Positions 54,141-64,000 of a stretch of 64,000 bases of DNA are shown one piece after another. The number at the start of each line of letters is the position of its first letter. Position 1 is the stretch's first letter. The translations under genes and the position numbers were made by a program. The notes below the pieces were generated by a model, which saw only the letters and a list, made by a program, of their open reading frames with translations, had not been told where the DNA came from and did no database searches. The stretch is from assembly GCF_004379255.2 (NCBI RefSeq), contig NC_056051.1, positions 8,657,968-8,721,967 of the forward strand, read 5' to 3'. The DNA is from Salvia splendens (Eukaryota; Streptophyta; Magnoliopsida; Lamiales; Lamiaceae).

Positions 54141-55637
54141 TGAGAGAGCAGGTTTGTGTCAGGTGTCGTGTCGAGCATAGGATGTATCCTACTGATCAGG
54201 ATTGAACCCCAGCTATGCCTGAACCTGGTATCAATAATTCCTCAACCCACTTCTACTGACTAGTATAGTGGACGTAAAGGTCGAATCCCACAGAGATGAA
54301 TGCGCTTTGGGAATTGTGGTGAAATTCTGGAAAGGTTTGGTTAGCTACCACGCTTTGGGTTGAGACTTTATCTAGGCTGGAATTTAAGATGTTAACTAAG
54401 AGGCGGGGAGAAAGATGATTGACATGAAGCTGTGTACGTGGAAAGTGGGGAGCATAGGTTTCAGGAAATATATTGTAAGTACGAGTTTACTATAAAAGGC
54501 TAAACGGAATATTAGAGGAAAAGAGGTAGTTAGGTGAGTAGGCCTACAGATCTGAAAAGTGACAGCTAAAAAGTAAAGGACAAAAGTAAAAAGTGGTTAA
54601 AAAGCAAAAGTGGTCCAAAAGTTGGATGGAGATGTTGTCTTCTTCAACATGAATCAAATCAGATCAGCGAATCTAGAATTATCACCATAGAAACACATAT
54701 CAACAACTTTATGAACACAAATCTACAATTAAAACCTCAAATCAAAATATCAAATACCGAAACTGCAACTAAACTTACTGGGCGACATGCAAGGTGGCAG
54801 AAACTACGTAAACTAGGCTTTCACATTTAACCATTTCAGATCTAAAATCTACCAACAAACTGAACTCAAGTACTCAGATCTATCAATTCGGAAATGGAAA
54901 CATGCTCGCATCAACTAGAAATTACCGTAACTACTGGAATTAAGCTATCTAGGCAGAAAAGAACAAGATCAAATAAGAACCGAAACACAAAAACAACTTC
55001 ATATCAAAGAAACGTTTGGATCATAACTAAGACTGCAAAGTAAGCAAATATTGAAAGTGCAACAAATCAAACGTAAGAAAACAAAGTGCGATTAACTAAG
55101 AAAGCAAATAAAGATTGTTTGTCACTCCGGGCGATGAAACTGTTAACACTACGAAACACGCTGACTGGAACGAAGAGATGTGGAACTCCGGCGAACTGAT
55201 GAGCTTCAGGTGACCATGGCTGTCGGCGAGGAACGAGAATATGAAGGATAATGCTGAAGGATTGATCTACCGAAGAGAGATTGCTAACTAAGTGTAGGAG
55301 TGGATGAACTGATTCCTCATTTTTCTCTCTCCAAGTGGCTTCCTTTTATAGGGAGGCCTCCCTTGATTTTTAGGGTAGACTTCAAACATGAAATGACTCT
55401 TTTGCCCCCTTGCTAGCGGCTGATCTTCCCAGCTATCCTTCTTCTCCATCTCAAGCCTTTTTGGCATGCATACTGGTCAGGATAACAACATCCTGACGCC
55501 CTTCTCACCTGAATTCTCCTAACATTCCCATACTGGCTAGAACATTTCCCTGCATACTTTAGCAACTGTTTTGCAGATATATTCCAATTATGCACATTAT
55601 ACTGACCAGTAACCAAGGCCTATAATACGACTTATCA
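54141..55637 (-). repeat. 5' LTR of Athila-2 (1497 bp)
   Basis: Plus-strand ends tgagagag and cttatca (TG...CA). It holds one copy of the 75-base segment that is duplicated in the 3' LTR. It also has a 'gagtttactataaaagg' segment that is missing in the 3' LTR. Confidence 0.9.
55344..55350 (-). promoter_or_regulatory. TATA box of the Athila-2 5' LTR
   Basis: The minus strand reads CCTATAAAAGGAAGCC. Transcription of Athila-2 would start about 30 bases further on the minus strand, near 55315. Confidence 0.6.
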
Positions 55638-55642
55638 GTGGG

Positions 55643-56572
55643 TACAAAGAGCAAGGGTTGCATTACAGTTGTAAATTGTGTTGTATAAGCAAGCGGGGTG
55701 GGCTTTGTTTTACTAAACTCTTTTATGCTTTCAAAAGTATGATTATGGTGTTATAAGGGTGGTTTAAAGTGTTATGTCATGCCATGATTGTTTTGATGTT
55801 GAGATTGTTGCATGATGCCTAGTTCGTTGAGCTTGCTCCGTTAGGTTATAGGGCTATGTTAAACGAATTCGGGTCTGAGTAGGGCCGCAAATCCTATCAG
55901 GCTGTGTACACAGGTGGGATCGTGAGCTGTCCTTGCTAGTCGGCCGGTCTCGTGGGCTAATAGTATGGCCACACATTCGTCGCACTATGGTATGAGAATG
56001 TAATTGTCTGATTGTTGAGAAAGTGGGGAGATTGTTTGCTCGGCCAGGTTATGAAACTGTTTTTGTGATACTCGATGATATTTCCTTTCTAAATGTAAAA
56101 CTCGAGTTCACTATGGTATGGATGACATAACTTTTATAAAATGTTTTCGGCATGAGCCCACTGAGTATATTAAGTACTCAGCCCTGCATGCGTTTCCCCT
56201 ATGTGTAGGTTGAGCAGTGATGTTGCGGCGGATGTTGAGTCAGGCTTTAAGAATTTATGGATGCGTCGTGTTTGCATACATGGGCGTCATCCTATGACTC
56301 TCTTTAGATACCTTATTTTTGCTGCCTTGTTTGAATTTGTTTTTCTAAAAGTCTTTCGTTTTACTCCATACTGTTTTATCGTATTAAGTACCTTGAGACA
56401 TTAATACACTGCTTAACCATGCAATACATTCAAATATTTTCTCTTGAAGTTTAGTCGAGCTTTGTGTTAAATGTCGTCTTTTATTATTCCCCATTTTCTT
56501 TCCCGCTTCTTAGTCCCTCCCCTAGTCCCGATTTCCCCGTCTTTACTATCCTTAGTAAGGGCGGTCGTGACA
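55643..56572 (+). repeat. Chromovirus LTR on the plus strand, right part
   Basis: Continues 25170-26918 after the Athila-2 target duplication. It contains CTGTGTACACAG at about 55905 and a mutated second palindrome (agtatggccacac). It ends GGCGGTCGTGACA at 56572, directly before a PBS. Confidence 0.87.
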
Positions 56573-57571
56573 GAGTGGTATCAGAGCTTCGTTCTTTCGC
56601 TCTGGTCCGAGAGTCTTCTTTCAGATTAAGTCTAGATTAGTACCCCTAGACTAAAAGTGTCACGAAGGCTCAACATCCGAATCATCACACTCAACCAAAA
56701 GAAAATGAGGTATGTTTTAAGTTGTTGAAAGAATATGAAATCGATGATGAGATAATACGGATGTGTTGGCAAGAGTATGCATGTGTTTTAAGGTTATTTG
56801 TGAATATGATAATTTGATGGTATTATTATGTTGAAACATGAGCATGAGTGACATGCTGTCATAAATAGGTGTTATTTGTGAAAGTACTACGACATAAACA
56901 TGTGAACATAGGAAGCATTAAGATGATATCAAACTTGATGATACGTGACGAGCTTTAGATCTATCACAAACAACGAGATAAAAGATATTTTGAGGAAGTT
57001 GGTATAGAAAAGGAAGAATTATTTTGTTGTGTGGAGAAAAGAACAAGTTAGGAGTTTCGAAAGATTTGCATGGTGTTTGGTATGTAAAAAAAAAGGGAAA
57101 AGGATTTTGAGGTTGATGTTTTGCAATGGTAAACTAGTTGTGTTGGTGGAGTTTGATTGAGGAAAAATATTTATGTTGTGGAAAGTTGTTGGAAATTTTT
57201 GAAAAAAAAAAACTTTGAACTTAGATGAAAGCATGTTAGTTCTTTTCTTTTGGGAAATTGAGATCTTGAAGTGAACGAGAAGTATGATGTGGTTATGTAT
57301 AGCGATATACATTTATGCATGTTTAATTATGTAGTATGTGAATAATGATTTAAGTAATGGTTTGTAAACGTTGAAGTGTGAGGTTTTTTTATGAGAGTGC
57401 TGATAGAAGAAATTATGATGCTATGAACTTTGCATGCAAACATAGATGTTTGTTAGATTGAACGATATCGAACTTAGTTGTTACAACTGCGATATCACTT
57501 TTCCGAGTGATAAGACAAATGGAAATATGTGGTGCAAATTCGAACTTCATTGAAAAATTACAAATTTTTCA
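56573..57571 (+). other. PBS and leader downstream of the plus-strand LTR
   Basis: The PBS tggtatcagagc is at 56576-56587. The leader runs to about 57571 with no supported gene. It contains 'cgatatcgaacttagttg' and 'ttttccgagtgataagac', which match the minus-strand leader at 47281-47390. Gag should follow but is replaced by rRNA sequence. Confidence 0.75.
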
Positions 57572-57611
57572 ATGTCTACTATCCAGCGAAACCACAACCA
57601 AGGGAACGACA

Positions 57612-57644
<33 letters not shown>

Positions 57645-57645
57645 A

Positions 57646-57680
<35 letters not shown>

Positions 57681-57727
57681 GAACGAGATTCCCACTGTCC
57701 ATGTCTACTATCCAGCGAAACCACAAC
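57572..57727 (+). rRNA. 25S rRNA internal fragment with a 27-bp flanking direct repeat
   Basis: The stretch 57609-57727 follows plant 25S rRNA: 'ggagtaactatgactctctt', 'aaggtagccaaatacctcg', 'agtgacgcgcatgaatgg', 'gagattcccactgtcc', 'tgtctactatccagcgaaac'. The last 27 bases (57701-57727) are repeated ahead of it at 57572-57598, followed by 'caagggaacg', which is also 25S sequence. It is fused directly to an LTR on the right. It is a short captured piece, not a functional gene. Confidence 0.9.
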
Positions 57728-60700
57728 TATCATGACCGCCCATACTAGGGGTACTACAAACGCGGCGATCGTGATCCAACATGCAAGGATAGTGTTTTAT
57801 TTGAAAACTTAATTAATTTAAAAGAATGAAAAACATTTTGGTTTAAAGAAAGAAGTTTAAAGTTATAATTTACTATTAATTAGAAACGACTTATGATAAA
57901 TATTATTATTTTAAAAGAAGCAGCGGAGAATATAAATATTAAAACCCAATTAACTTCTAAAGAAACATTTAGATTAAAACACGTAAACACCATTTTAAAG
58001 TAACATTGTAAATACCCGGTTAAAAACCTAACACAACCAAACATGCTCAAACATAGTACGAAAAAGATTAAAGTCTTGAGACATAGTTCAATATATAGCA
58101 GCGGAAATAAGGTTTAAAGAGAGTCAAGGATAACGTCTATGTATGAAGACACAACGCATCCTAATTTCTTAGCCCAACTCAACATCCTCCGCAACATCTC
58201 GCTCAACCTGCACATAAAGAAAAAGAATATGCAGGGCTGAGTACTTGTTGTACTCAATGGGTTCATGCCGAAAATATTTTAATATAGTTATGTCATCCAT
58301 ACCAGTGATTTCGAGTTTTATATGTAGTAAGAAATATCACGAGAACACAAAAATATTTCAAGTCTGGCCAGACAATTTATCTCCCCACTTTTCACATCAA
58401 TCCATCAATCACAATCATCATATCACAGTGCGACGAAAGTGTGGCCACACTATTCGCCCACGAGACCGGCCGACTAGCAAGGACGGCTCACGATCCCACC
58501 AGTGTACACAGCCTGATAGGGTTTGCGGCCCTACTCAGACCCGAATTCGTTTCACAACACAGCCATATAGCTTAACGGAGCAAGCTCAGAAGAACTAGGC
58601 ATCAGGCAACAATCTCATAAACCAAAAACAACATGGCATGACATAACAGTTAAACCACCCTTATAACACCATAACATATTTTCGGAAAATAAAGAGCTTT
58701 GAAAGAGAAAGCCCACCTCGTTCGCTTAACAAAATTCAATCCAACTTAAGGCAACTCTCGTTCCTTGTGCTCACGTACACACAATAATCCTTGCCAACAT
58801 CACAACATAAGTCAGCCTTCCATAAACTCATATTTCTATGCATGTCCTATCGTTCCTCTCTCATCTTTTTTCTCAATTTACCCAACCCAACGTTCAACAC
58901 AAGAGGGGAAAACACACCATAACATATTCTAACATGCAACACTTAACCACACCAATAAACACACTCCTTGGACATACATGCATCATATAACACCATTAGA
59001 CTTGAAAATAAGCACTATTTTATTAAGGCAGAAAACTGGCAGAACTGCGCGACCGTTTTGTAAAAATCACTAAAAGGAGGCTGAAATTTTCACACAATGC
59101 AGAAGACACATTAAATTGCACCCAGTTAAAATTTTACATCAAAAGAAGGTCATTTGGTCGGTCAAACAGAAAACGAAATATTCTGGCCGAGAACACAAGT
59201 TTCTGGCAGAATTGCGCAGTCAACTTCAAACATTTTTTAAAAATTCATTTTTTGACAAACAGGGCTCAAATTCACACGAGACACAGAAAACACCTTGAAA
59301 TTTACTCTGTAAAATTTTCATATCAACATTCGATCATTTGATAGGTCAATTACACATCAGAAACCGCTGCTCGAACGTCACAGATTTCAGGCTCACAAAT
59401 TCGAAATTAGGGTTTCTTCCTCAATCATCCAAATACAAATTTTCATACTTATAACACACAATCATGCTTAAAAGGTTCTCATAATCATGTTTGCACATAA
59501 ACTCATATCATTCACCAAAGATTCAAATCAAACTTCACATGAACTCAATCAAAATCGCATAATTATCAAAGTTCTCATGCAACCACACTTTCCCACCGAT
59601 TAATTTTGCGATCTATCATTCCTACACTCACTATATGCATGTAGGGTTCAAGAACAAGGATTATATGAAAAGATTGAGGAAAAGTGAATCAAATATACCT
59701 TCCTTGAAGAAAACGAATCGGTAGAAAACGAATTGATGCGATTCGTCGGAGACTCTTGAAAATAAACTTCAATGGATGCAAGAACAAGGATTGGATGGAG
59801 GATTTTTGGAGAGGATATGAGTGGGAGAAGAGAGGCGTGTGAGGGAGAGAATGAGGGAGGGGGCGTGTGAAATTATGGGGGCTAGGGTTTAGTTTATTTT
59901 ATGTACTAGGTTTAATTCACACCCAATTAAAAGTAATTAAATTGTGGAAGAAATAAAATAAAAATCCCACAATGTGGAGCAAGGTAGGCGTGTGATTTGA
60001 GGGTGAGAAATTCGAAATTTGCTGATTTAATTAGCAAGGAAAATTAGCAATATTTACTTGGAGAGAAATATAGTCACAACTTAGGAAATAAAATAGTGGG
60101 TATTTCACAATTAAGGGAACAAAATAATTAAAATCTCCAAGTAGGAAAATAAGGAAGGGGCCGGAAATTTAAGAGGAATTGCACAAGGGAATTATTTAAA
60201 TCCTCAATTAAATAGGATAGGATTTAAATTTGGTAATTTCTTTATAGGAAAAAGGCTCCCTTAAAATAGGTAACAATAAATAAATTCCCACAAGGAAAAA
60301 TAATAGCATGGGGCGTGTGATATGGAGGGTGAAACACAAGGAAATATTCACATCCCCAATTAATTTGGCTTAGGTATTAATTTGAATAAAAGGGTCTCAC
60401 AAAAAAAAGGAAACAATAAATTCTCCTCTACAAATAATGAGGGGGCCGAAAATAATTCGGCTTAACTAGCCAAGGAATTATTTCAAATATTTATTTAATT
60501 TGGGTGAAGAAATAAAATATGACATGATTTAATTGGATTTAATTCAAAAGAAGGGAGTCAACAAAGCACCAATTAAATCAAAGAAAATAATTCATCCTCC
60601 TATTTTAAATAGGGGATTTTCGAAACTCCCAAGGATAATAGGCTAGAGTTCGAATTTCATTTAGTACAATTTAGGGATCATTTGGTTTGGATTTAATTTG

Positions 60701-60982
60701 GATAAATATCCTAAAACAATTAATTAAATCCAAGAAATGAAATACTATTTCAATAATTAGGAAGAGCCGAAAATTCCAATGAATTGGCTCGAAAAAAAAA
60801 TAAATGCATGATCTTATTAATTATTTCCCCACATTGGAAAATATAAAATATCAAGCACTTCATTGCTCATCACTCACGATAATTATTTCACGCAATTCAC
60901 TTAATCACATAGAAACAAAAGTTTCGTAATCGAAATTTCAAATAAACATGTAAAAATAGTCACAAAAATTTGGGATGTTACA
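57728..60982 (-). repeat. Chromovirus LTR on the minus strand (about 3255 bp)
   Basis: Starts tatcatgaccgccc, a mutated form of TGTCACGACCGCCC, at the rRNA junction and ends gggatgttaca at 60982. It carries GTGTGGCCACAC (about 58438-58449) and the conserved AAG|GTATA site on the minus strand near 59697. The 185-base module array is shortened near 59065, where one module is missing. Confidence 0.88.
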
Positions 60983-61419
60983 TCCTTCCCCTCTAAACAG
61001 AAATTTCGTCCCGAAATTTGATCGTCTCACATAAATAACTCGGGAAACTTTTCTTTCATTTTATCTTCTAACTCCCACGTGGCTTCCTCGGGACCATGGT
61101 GCTTCCACAACACCTTCACGGACGCTATCGATTTGTTTCGTAACTCTTGTACCTTCCGATCTAGGATCGCCTCGGGCCTTTCCTTGTAGCTCATATCGGG
61201 GGTTAAGACCACTTCCTCTTTATGAATTACATGTTTGGGGTCGAACACATATTTGCACAACTGCGACACATGGAACACGTTGTGCACGTTCCCAAAGCAG
61301 GGAGGTAACGCCAATTGATACGCTACAGGACCTACTTCATCGATAATCTCGTGCGGTCCTACAAAACGCGGTTTCAGCTTGCCTTTCACTCCAAACCTAA
61401 CAACTCCTCTCGTCGGGGA
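60983..61419 (-). pseudogene. Polypurine tract and integrase C-terminus with chromodomain (minus-strand copy)
   Basis: The polypurine tract is the complement of 60983-60994. The reading frame 61440-61027 gives VVRFGVKGKLKPRFVGPHEIIDEVGPVAYQLALP, HVSQLCKYVFDPKHVIH and an uninterrupted chromodomain (ERPEAILDRKVQELRNKSI, VLWKHHGPEEATWELEDKM, KFPELFM). It breaks off at about 61419, where the inverted plus-strand copy begins. Confidence 0.88.
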
Positions 61420-61928
61420 TTGTGCATCAAATCCGCACAAGGATCAAGGAAGCTCAGGATAGACAGAAATCGTATGCTGACGTGCGTCGAACGGAAATCA
61501 AATTCGACGTTGGTGACAAAGTGTTCTTGAAGGTGTCCCCGACGAGAGGAGTTGTGAGATTTGGAGTGAAGGGCAAGTTGAAACCACGTTTTGTAGGACC
61601 GTACGAGATTATCGACGAAGTAGGTCCTGTGGCGTATCGATTGGCGTTACCTCCCAGCTTTGGGAACGTGCACAACGTGTTCCATGTGTCGCAGTTGTGT
61701 AAGTACGTGTTCGACCCCAAACATGTGATTCACCAAGAGGAAGTGATTCTAACCCCCGACATGAGCTACGAGGAAAGACCCGAAGCAATCCTAGATCGGA
61801 AGGTACAAGAGCTGCGAAACAAGTCGATAGCGTCCGTGAAGGTGTTGTGGAAGCACCATGGTCCCGAGGAAGCCACGTGGGAGTTAGAAGATAAAATGAA
61901 GCAAAAGTTTCCCGAGTTGTTTATGTGA
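61420..61928 (+). pseudogene. Integrase C-terminus with intact chromodomain (plus-strand copy)
   Basis: The 168-residue open frame begins MHQIRTRIKEAQDRQKSYADVRRTEIKFDVGDKVFLKVSP. It continues through the integrase GPY/F region to the chromodomain PEAILDRKVQELRNKSIASVKVLWKHHGPEEATWELEDKM and ends PELFM. It is an inverted near-copy of 60983-61419, with 114 additional bases at its 5' side. The catalytic core is absent, so it is a fragment of a polyprotein. Residues that in chromodomains form the aromatic cage cannot be judged fully by eye. Confidence 0.88.
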
Positions 61929-61961
61929 GATGATCAAATTTCGGGACGAAATTTCTGTTTA

Positions 61962-61973
61962 GAGAGGAAGGAT
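61962..61973 (+). other. Polypurine tract (plus-strand copy)
   Basis: agagaggaagga directly before the LTR start TGTAACATCCC at 61974, preceded by the 'aaatttcgggacgaaattt' inverted repeat. Confidence 0.8.
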
Positions 61974-62576
61974 GTAACATCCCAAACTTTTGTGACTCTT
62001 CTTATATGTTATTTGAAATTTTGAATTCTTGGAATTATGAAACTTTTGTTTCTATGTGATTAAGTGTTTTGCGTGAAATAAATTGTCGTGGTGCTAGTTG
62101 AGCGGGATGTTGCGGAGGATGTTGAGTTGGCCTAAGAACTTAGGATGCGTTGTGTCTTCATACATCGGTGTTATCCTTGACTCTCTTTAAACCTTATTTC
62201 CGCTGCTATATTTTGAACTATGTCTCAAGACTTTAATCTTTTTCGTACTGTGTTTGAGCATGTTTGGTTGTGTTAGGTTTTTAACCGGGTATTTACAATG
62301 TTACTTTAAAATGGTGTTTACGTGTTTTAATCTAAATGTTTCTTTAGAAGTTAATTGGGTTTTAATATTTGTTTTCTCCGCTGCTTCTTTTAAAATAAAA
62401 ATATTTATCATAAGTAGTTTCTAATTAATAGTAAATTATAACCTTAAACTTCTTTCTTTAAACCAAAATGTTTTTCATTCTTATAAATTAATTAAGTTTT
62501 CAAATAAAACGCTATCCTTGCACGTTGGATCACGATCGCCGCGTTTGTAGTACCCCTAGTATGAGCGGTCGTGACA
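61974..62576 (+). repeat. Internally deleted chromovirus LTR (603 bp)
   Basis: The first ~120 bases match the LTR start. At about 62094 the sequence jumps to 'gttgagcgggatgttgcgg', the point after the conserved tgtgcag site of other LTRs, and then continues to the LTR end GCGGTCGTGACA. About 2.6 kb, including promoter, modules and palindromes, is missing. Confidence 0.88.
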
Positions 62577-63365
62577 GAGTGGTATCAGAGCTTCGTTCTT
62601 TTGCTCTGGTCCGAGAGTCTTCTTTTACTTTAAGTCTAATTAGTGAACCTTAGACTAGAAGTGTCACGAAGATTCAACATCCACAGCATCACGCTCAACC
62701 AAGGAAAGTGAGGTATGTTTTAAGTTATTGATGAAATGAGGGAGCGATGTATAAAGTTGAGAATGATATGATGAGGATGTTTTGGGCAAAAGTATGCATG
62801 AGCATGTAACTACGTGATGATGTGACGTTATTATCATGTTGAAATTTGAGTATAAATGATGTGAGGACATAAATAAGTTGAATGTGAGCATGATTGGCAT
62901 GATGATCTAAACACGTATTACATGTGTGAAAACGATATTATGATAGTTTGAGTATGTGGAATATGAGCATGAATTGACAAGATGATTTAAGCACGTGTTG
63001 TATGTACGGACATGATATTGATATGGTATGATTATGTGTGACATGAACAAGATCTGTGTAATGACCCAAGTATATGTCAAATGGGTGAAAATGATAAGAC
63101 GTGAGCATGAAATTTGTGATGTTGTGCATGTGTATCACGTGCGAAAATACTACGACGTTAGCATGTGAAGGTATGAAGCCTTAAGATAATATTAAACTTG
63201 AAAATACGTGACGAGCTTAGGAACCATCACAAACAACAATGAGATAAAAGATGTTTTGAGAAAATTTTGAGAATGAAAGAGGAGAAAAATGTTTACACGA
63301 GATCTGCGGATCTACGACGTTAGCATGTCACTCATGCTCATGTTTACAAGATCTGCGGATTTCAC
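62577..63365 (+). other. PBS and leader after the deleted LTR, ending in filler sequence
   Basis: The PBS tggtatcagagc is at 62580-62591. The leader resembles 10514-11181 and holds the 'gagcatgattggcatgatgatc' type repeats. At 63290-63365 short copies of nearby sequence appear (ctacgacgttagcatgt at 63150 and 63312; agatctgcggat at 63300 and 63350) before the inverted RT starts. No gene. Confidence 0.75.
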
Positions 63366-64000
63366 TTGGCGTTTTCGGCGGTTTCCAATTCTGCACGGCC
63401 TCGACCTTTGCTGGGTCTACTTGAATTCCATTTGCCGTCACAATATGACCAAGAAAGTTCACTCGAGTCAACCAGAACTCACACTTACTGAACTTGGCAT
63501 AAAGCTTCTCCTTTTGCAATGTTTCCAACACTGTTTGTAGATGCCATCTATGTTCTTCCTCGTTCTTCGAGTATACCAACACGTCGTCGATGAAGACTAA
63601 CACAAACTTGTCAAGATACTCGTGGAAAACTCGGTTCATCAAGTCCATGAAAACGGCTGGGGCGTTGGTTAGCCCAAATGGCATCACGACGAACTCATAA
63701 TGGCCATAACGAGTGCGAAAAGCAGTCTTAGGCACATCCTCTCGCGGACCTTTAGTTGATGATACCCTTATCTCAAATCCATTTTCGAGAATACGCCCGC
63801 TCCTCGAAGTTGGTCAAACAAGTCATCAATCCTTGGCAGTGGGTACTTATTCTTCAAGGTCATCTTGTTGAGCTCACGATAGTCGTTGCACATCCTCATC
63901 GTGCCATCTTTCTTCTTAACGAATAAAACTGGCGCTCCCCACGGTGACACACTGGGTCGAATAAAACCCAAGTCTAACAGTTCTTGCAACTGTACCTTCA
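63366..64000 (-). pseudogene. Chromovirus reverse transcriptase (minus strand, runs off the window)
   Basis: From the window edge: [61 protein letters not shown], a frameshift at about 63745-63768, then [35 protein letters not shown] and the catalytic [15 protein letters not shown], ending [11 protein letters not shown]. This copy keeps MPFGL and is better preserved than the RT at 43870-45193. It is truncated on the left at the filler junction; thumb and RNase H are absent. Confidence 0.88.

Larger units (their letters stand above)
26919..55637 (-). mobile_element. Athila-2: near-full-length Athila-type retrotransposon, with a nested chromovirus
   Basis: LTRs at 26919-28472 and 54141-55637, target duplications GTGGG (26914-26918 and 55638-55642), a tRNA-Asp PBS next to the right LTR and a polypurine tract next to the left LTR. 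Order on the minus strand: gag, protease, RT-RNase H, integrase, accessory ORF, hairpins, polypurine tract. A 14.1-kb chromovirus (39105-53242) interrupts gag; without it the element is about 14.6 kb. Several frameshifts and stops show it is no longer autonomous. Confidence 0.92.

Noticed and set aside
57010..57312. 97-codon minus-strand frame in the leader
   Set aside because: Low-complexity product in leader sequence that is not conserved in the other leaders.
1..64000. Host single-copy genes, bacterial-type operons or viral genes
   Set aside because: All recognisable protein similarity belongs to retrotransposon polyproteins. No exon-intron gene with a host-protein signature was seen by reading.

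Overview
The window is a heterochromatin-like block of nested transposable elements from a plant nuclear genome, probably a eudicot. Three observations support this: plant-type 25S and 18S rRNA fragments, retrotransposon primer-binding sites for plant initiator Met-tRNA and tRNA-Asp, and Athila-, chromovirus- and copia-type proteins with hAT elements. I see no convincing host protein-coding gene. Most coding regions are broken by frameshifts, stops or deletions. The longest intact reading frames are a gag at 11182-12198 (+) and integrase segments on the minus strand.

Left part (1 to about 15885): an Athila-type Ty3/gypsy element on the + strand, called Athila-1 here. Its 5' LTR lies outside the window. 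It keeps gag-protease and RNase H pieces but has lost the RT palm and integrase. Its 3' LTR (starts 6503) is split by an 8.2-kb gag-only element (7337-15568) with 3.2-kb LTRs and a perfect 5-bp target duplication. About 15893-17474 is an orphan piece of a 35S rDNA repeat: 25S 3' end, short intergenic spacer, 18S 5' end. From 17481 to 22286 runs a decayed Ty1/copia element. It is split by a 2.47-kb foldback hAT element (19355-21820) with an 8-bp target duplication.

Middle part (22287-56572): a minus-strand chromovirus LTR is fused head-to-head to a plus-strand LTR, giving a palindrome centred near 25161. The plus-strand LTR is interrupted by a minus-strand Athila element, Athila-2 (26919-55637, TSD gtggg). 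The gag of Athila-2 is interrupted by a minus-strand chromovirus (39105-53242) that keeps pol but shows no recognisable gag. The 5' LTR of that chromovirus is interrupted by a second hAT element (49223-50666). This gives five readable levels of nesting: copia, LTR palindrome, Athila-2, chromovirus, hAT.

Right part (56573-64000): chromovirus pieces in alternating orientation. In order they are PBS and leader (+), a 25S rRNA fragment framed by a 27-bp direct repeat, LTR (-), integrase (-), integrase (+), an internally deleted LTR (+), PBS and leader (+), and reverse transcriptase (-) running off the window.

The main points for follow-up are these: the gag-only element fused precisely to a chromodomain tail; stem-loops in both Athila elements whose 3' arms copy the polypurine-tract sequence; the foldback hAT family with CCGGCGGTT-rich ends; the captured rDNA pieces; palindromic and modular cassettes inside the chromovirus LTRs; and the TGRTCA-core motifs scattered through each Athila element.
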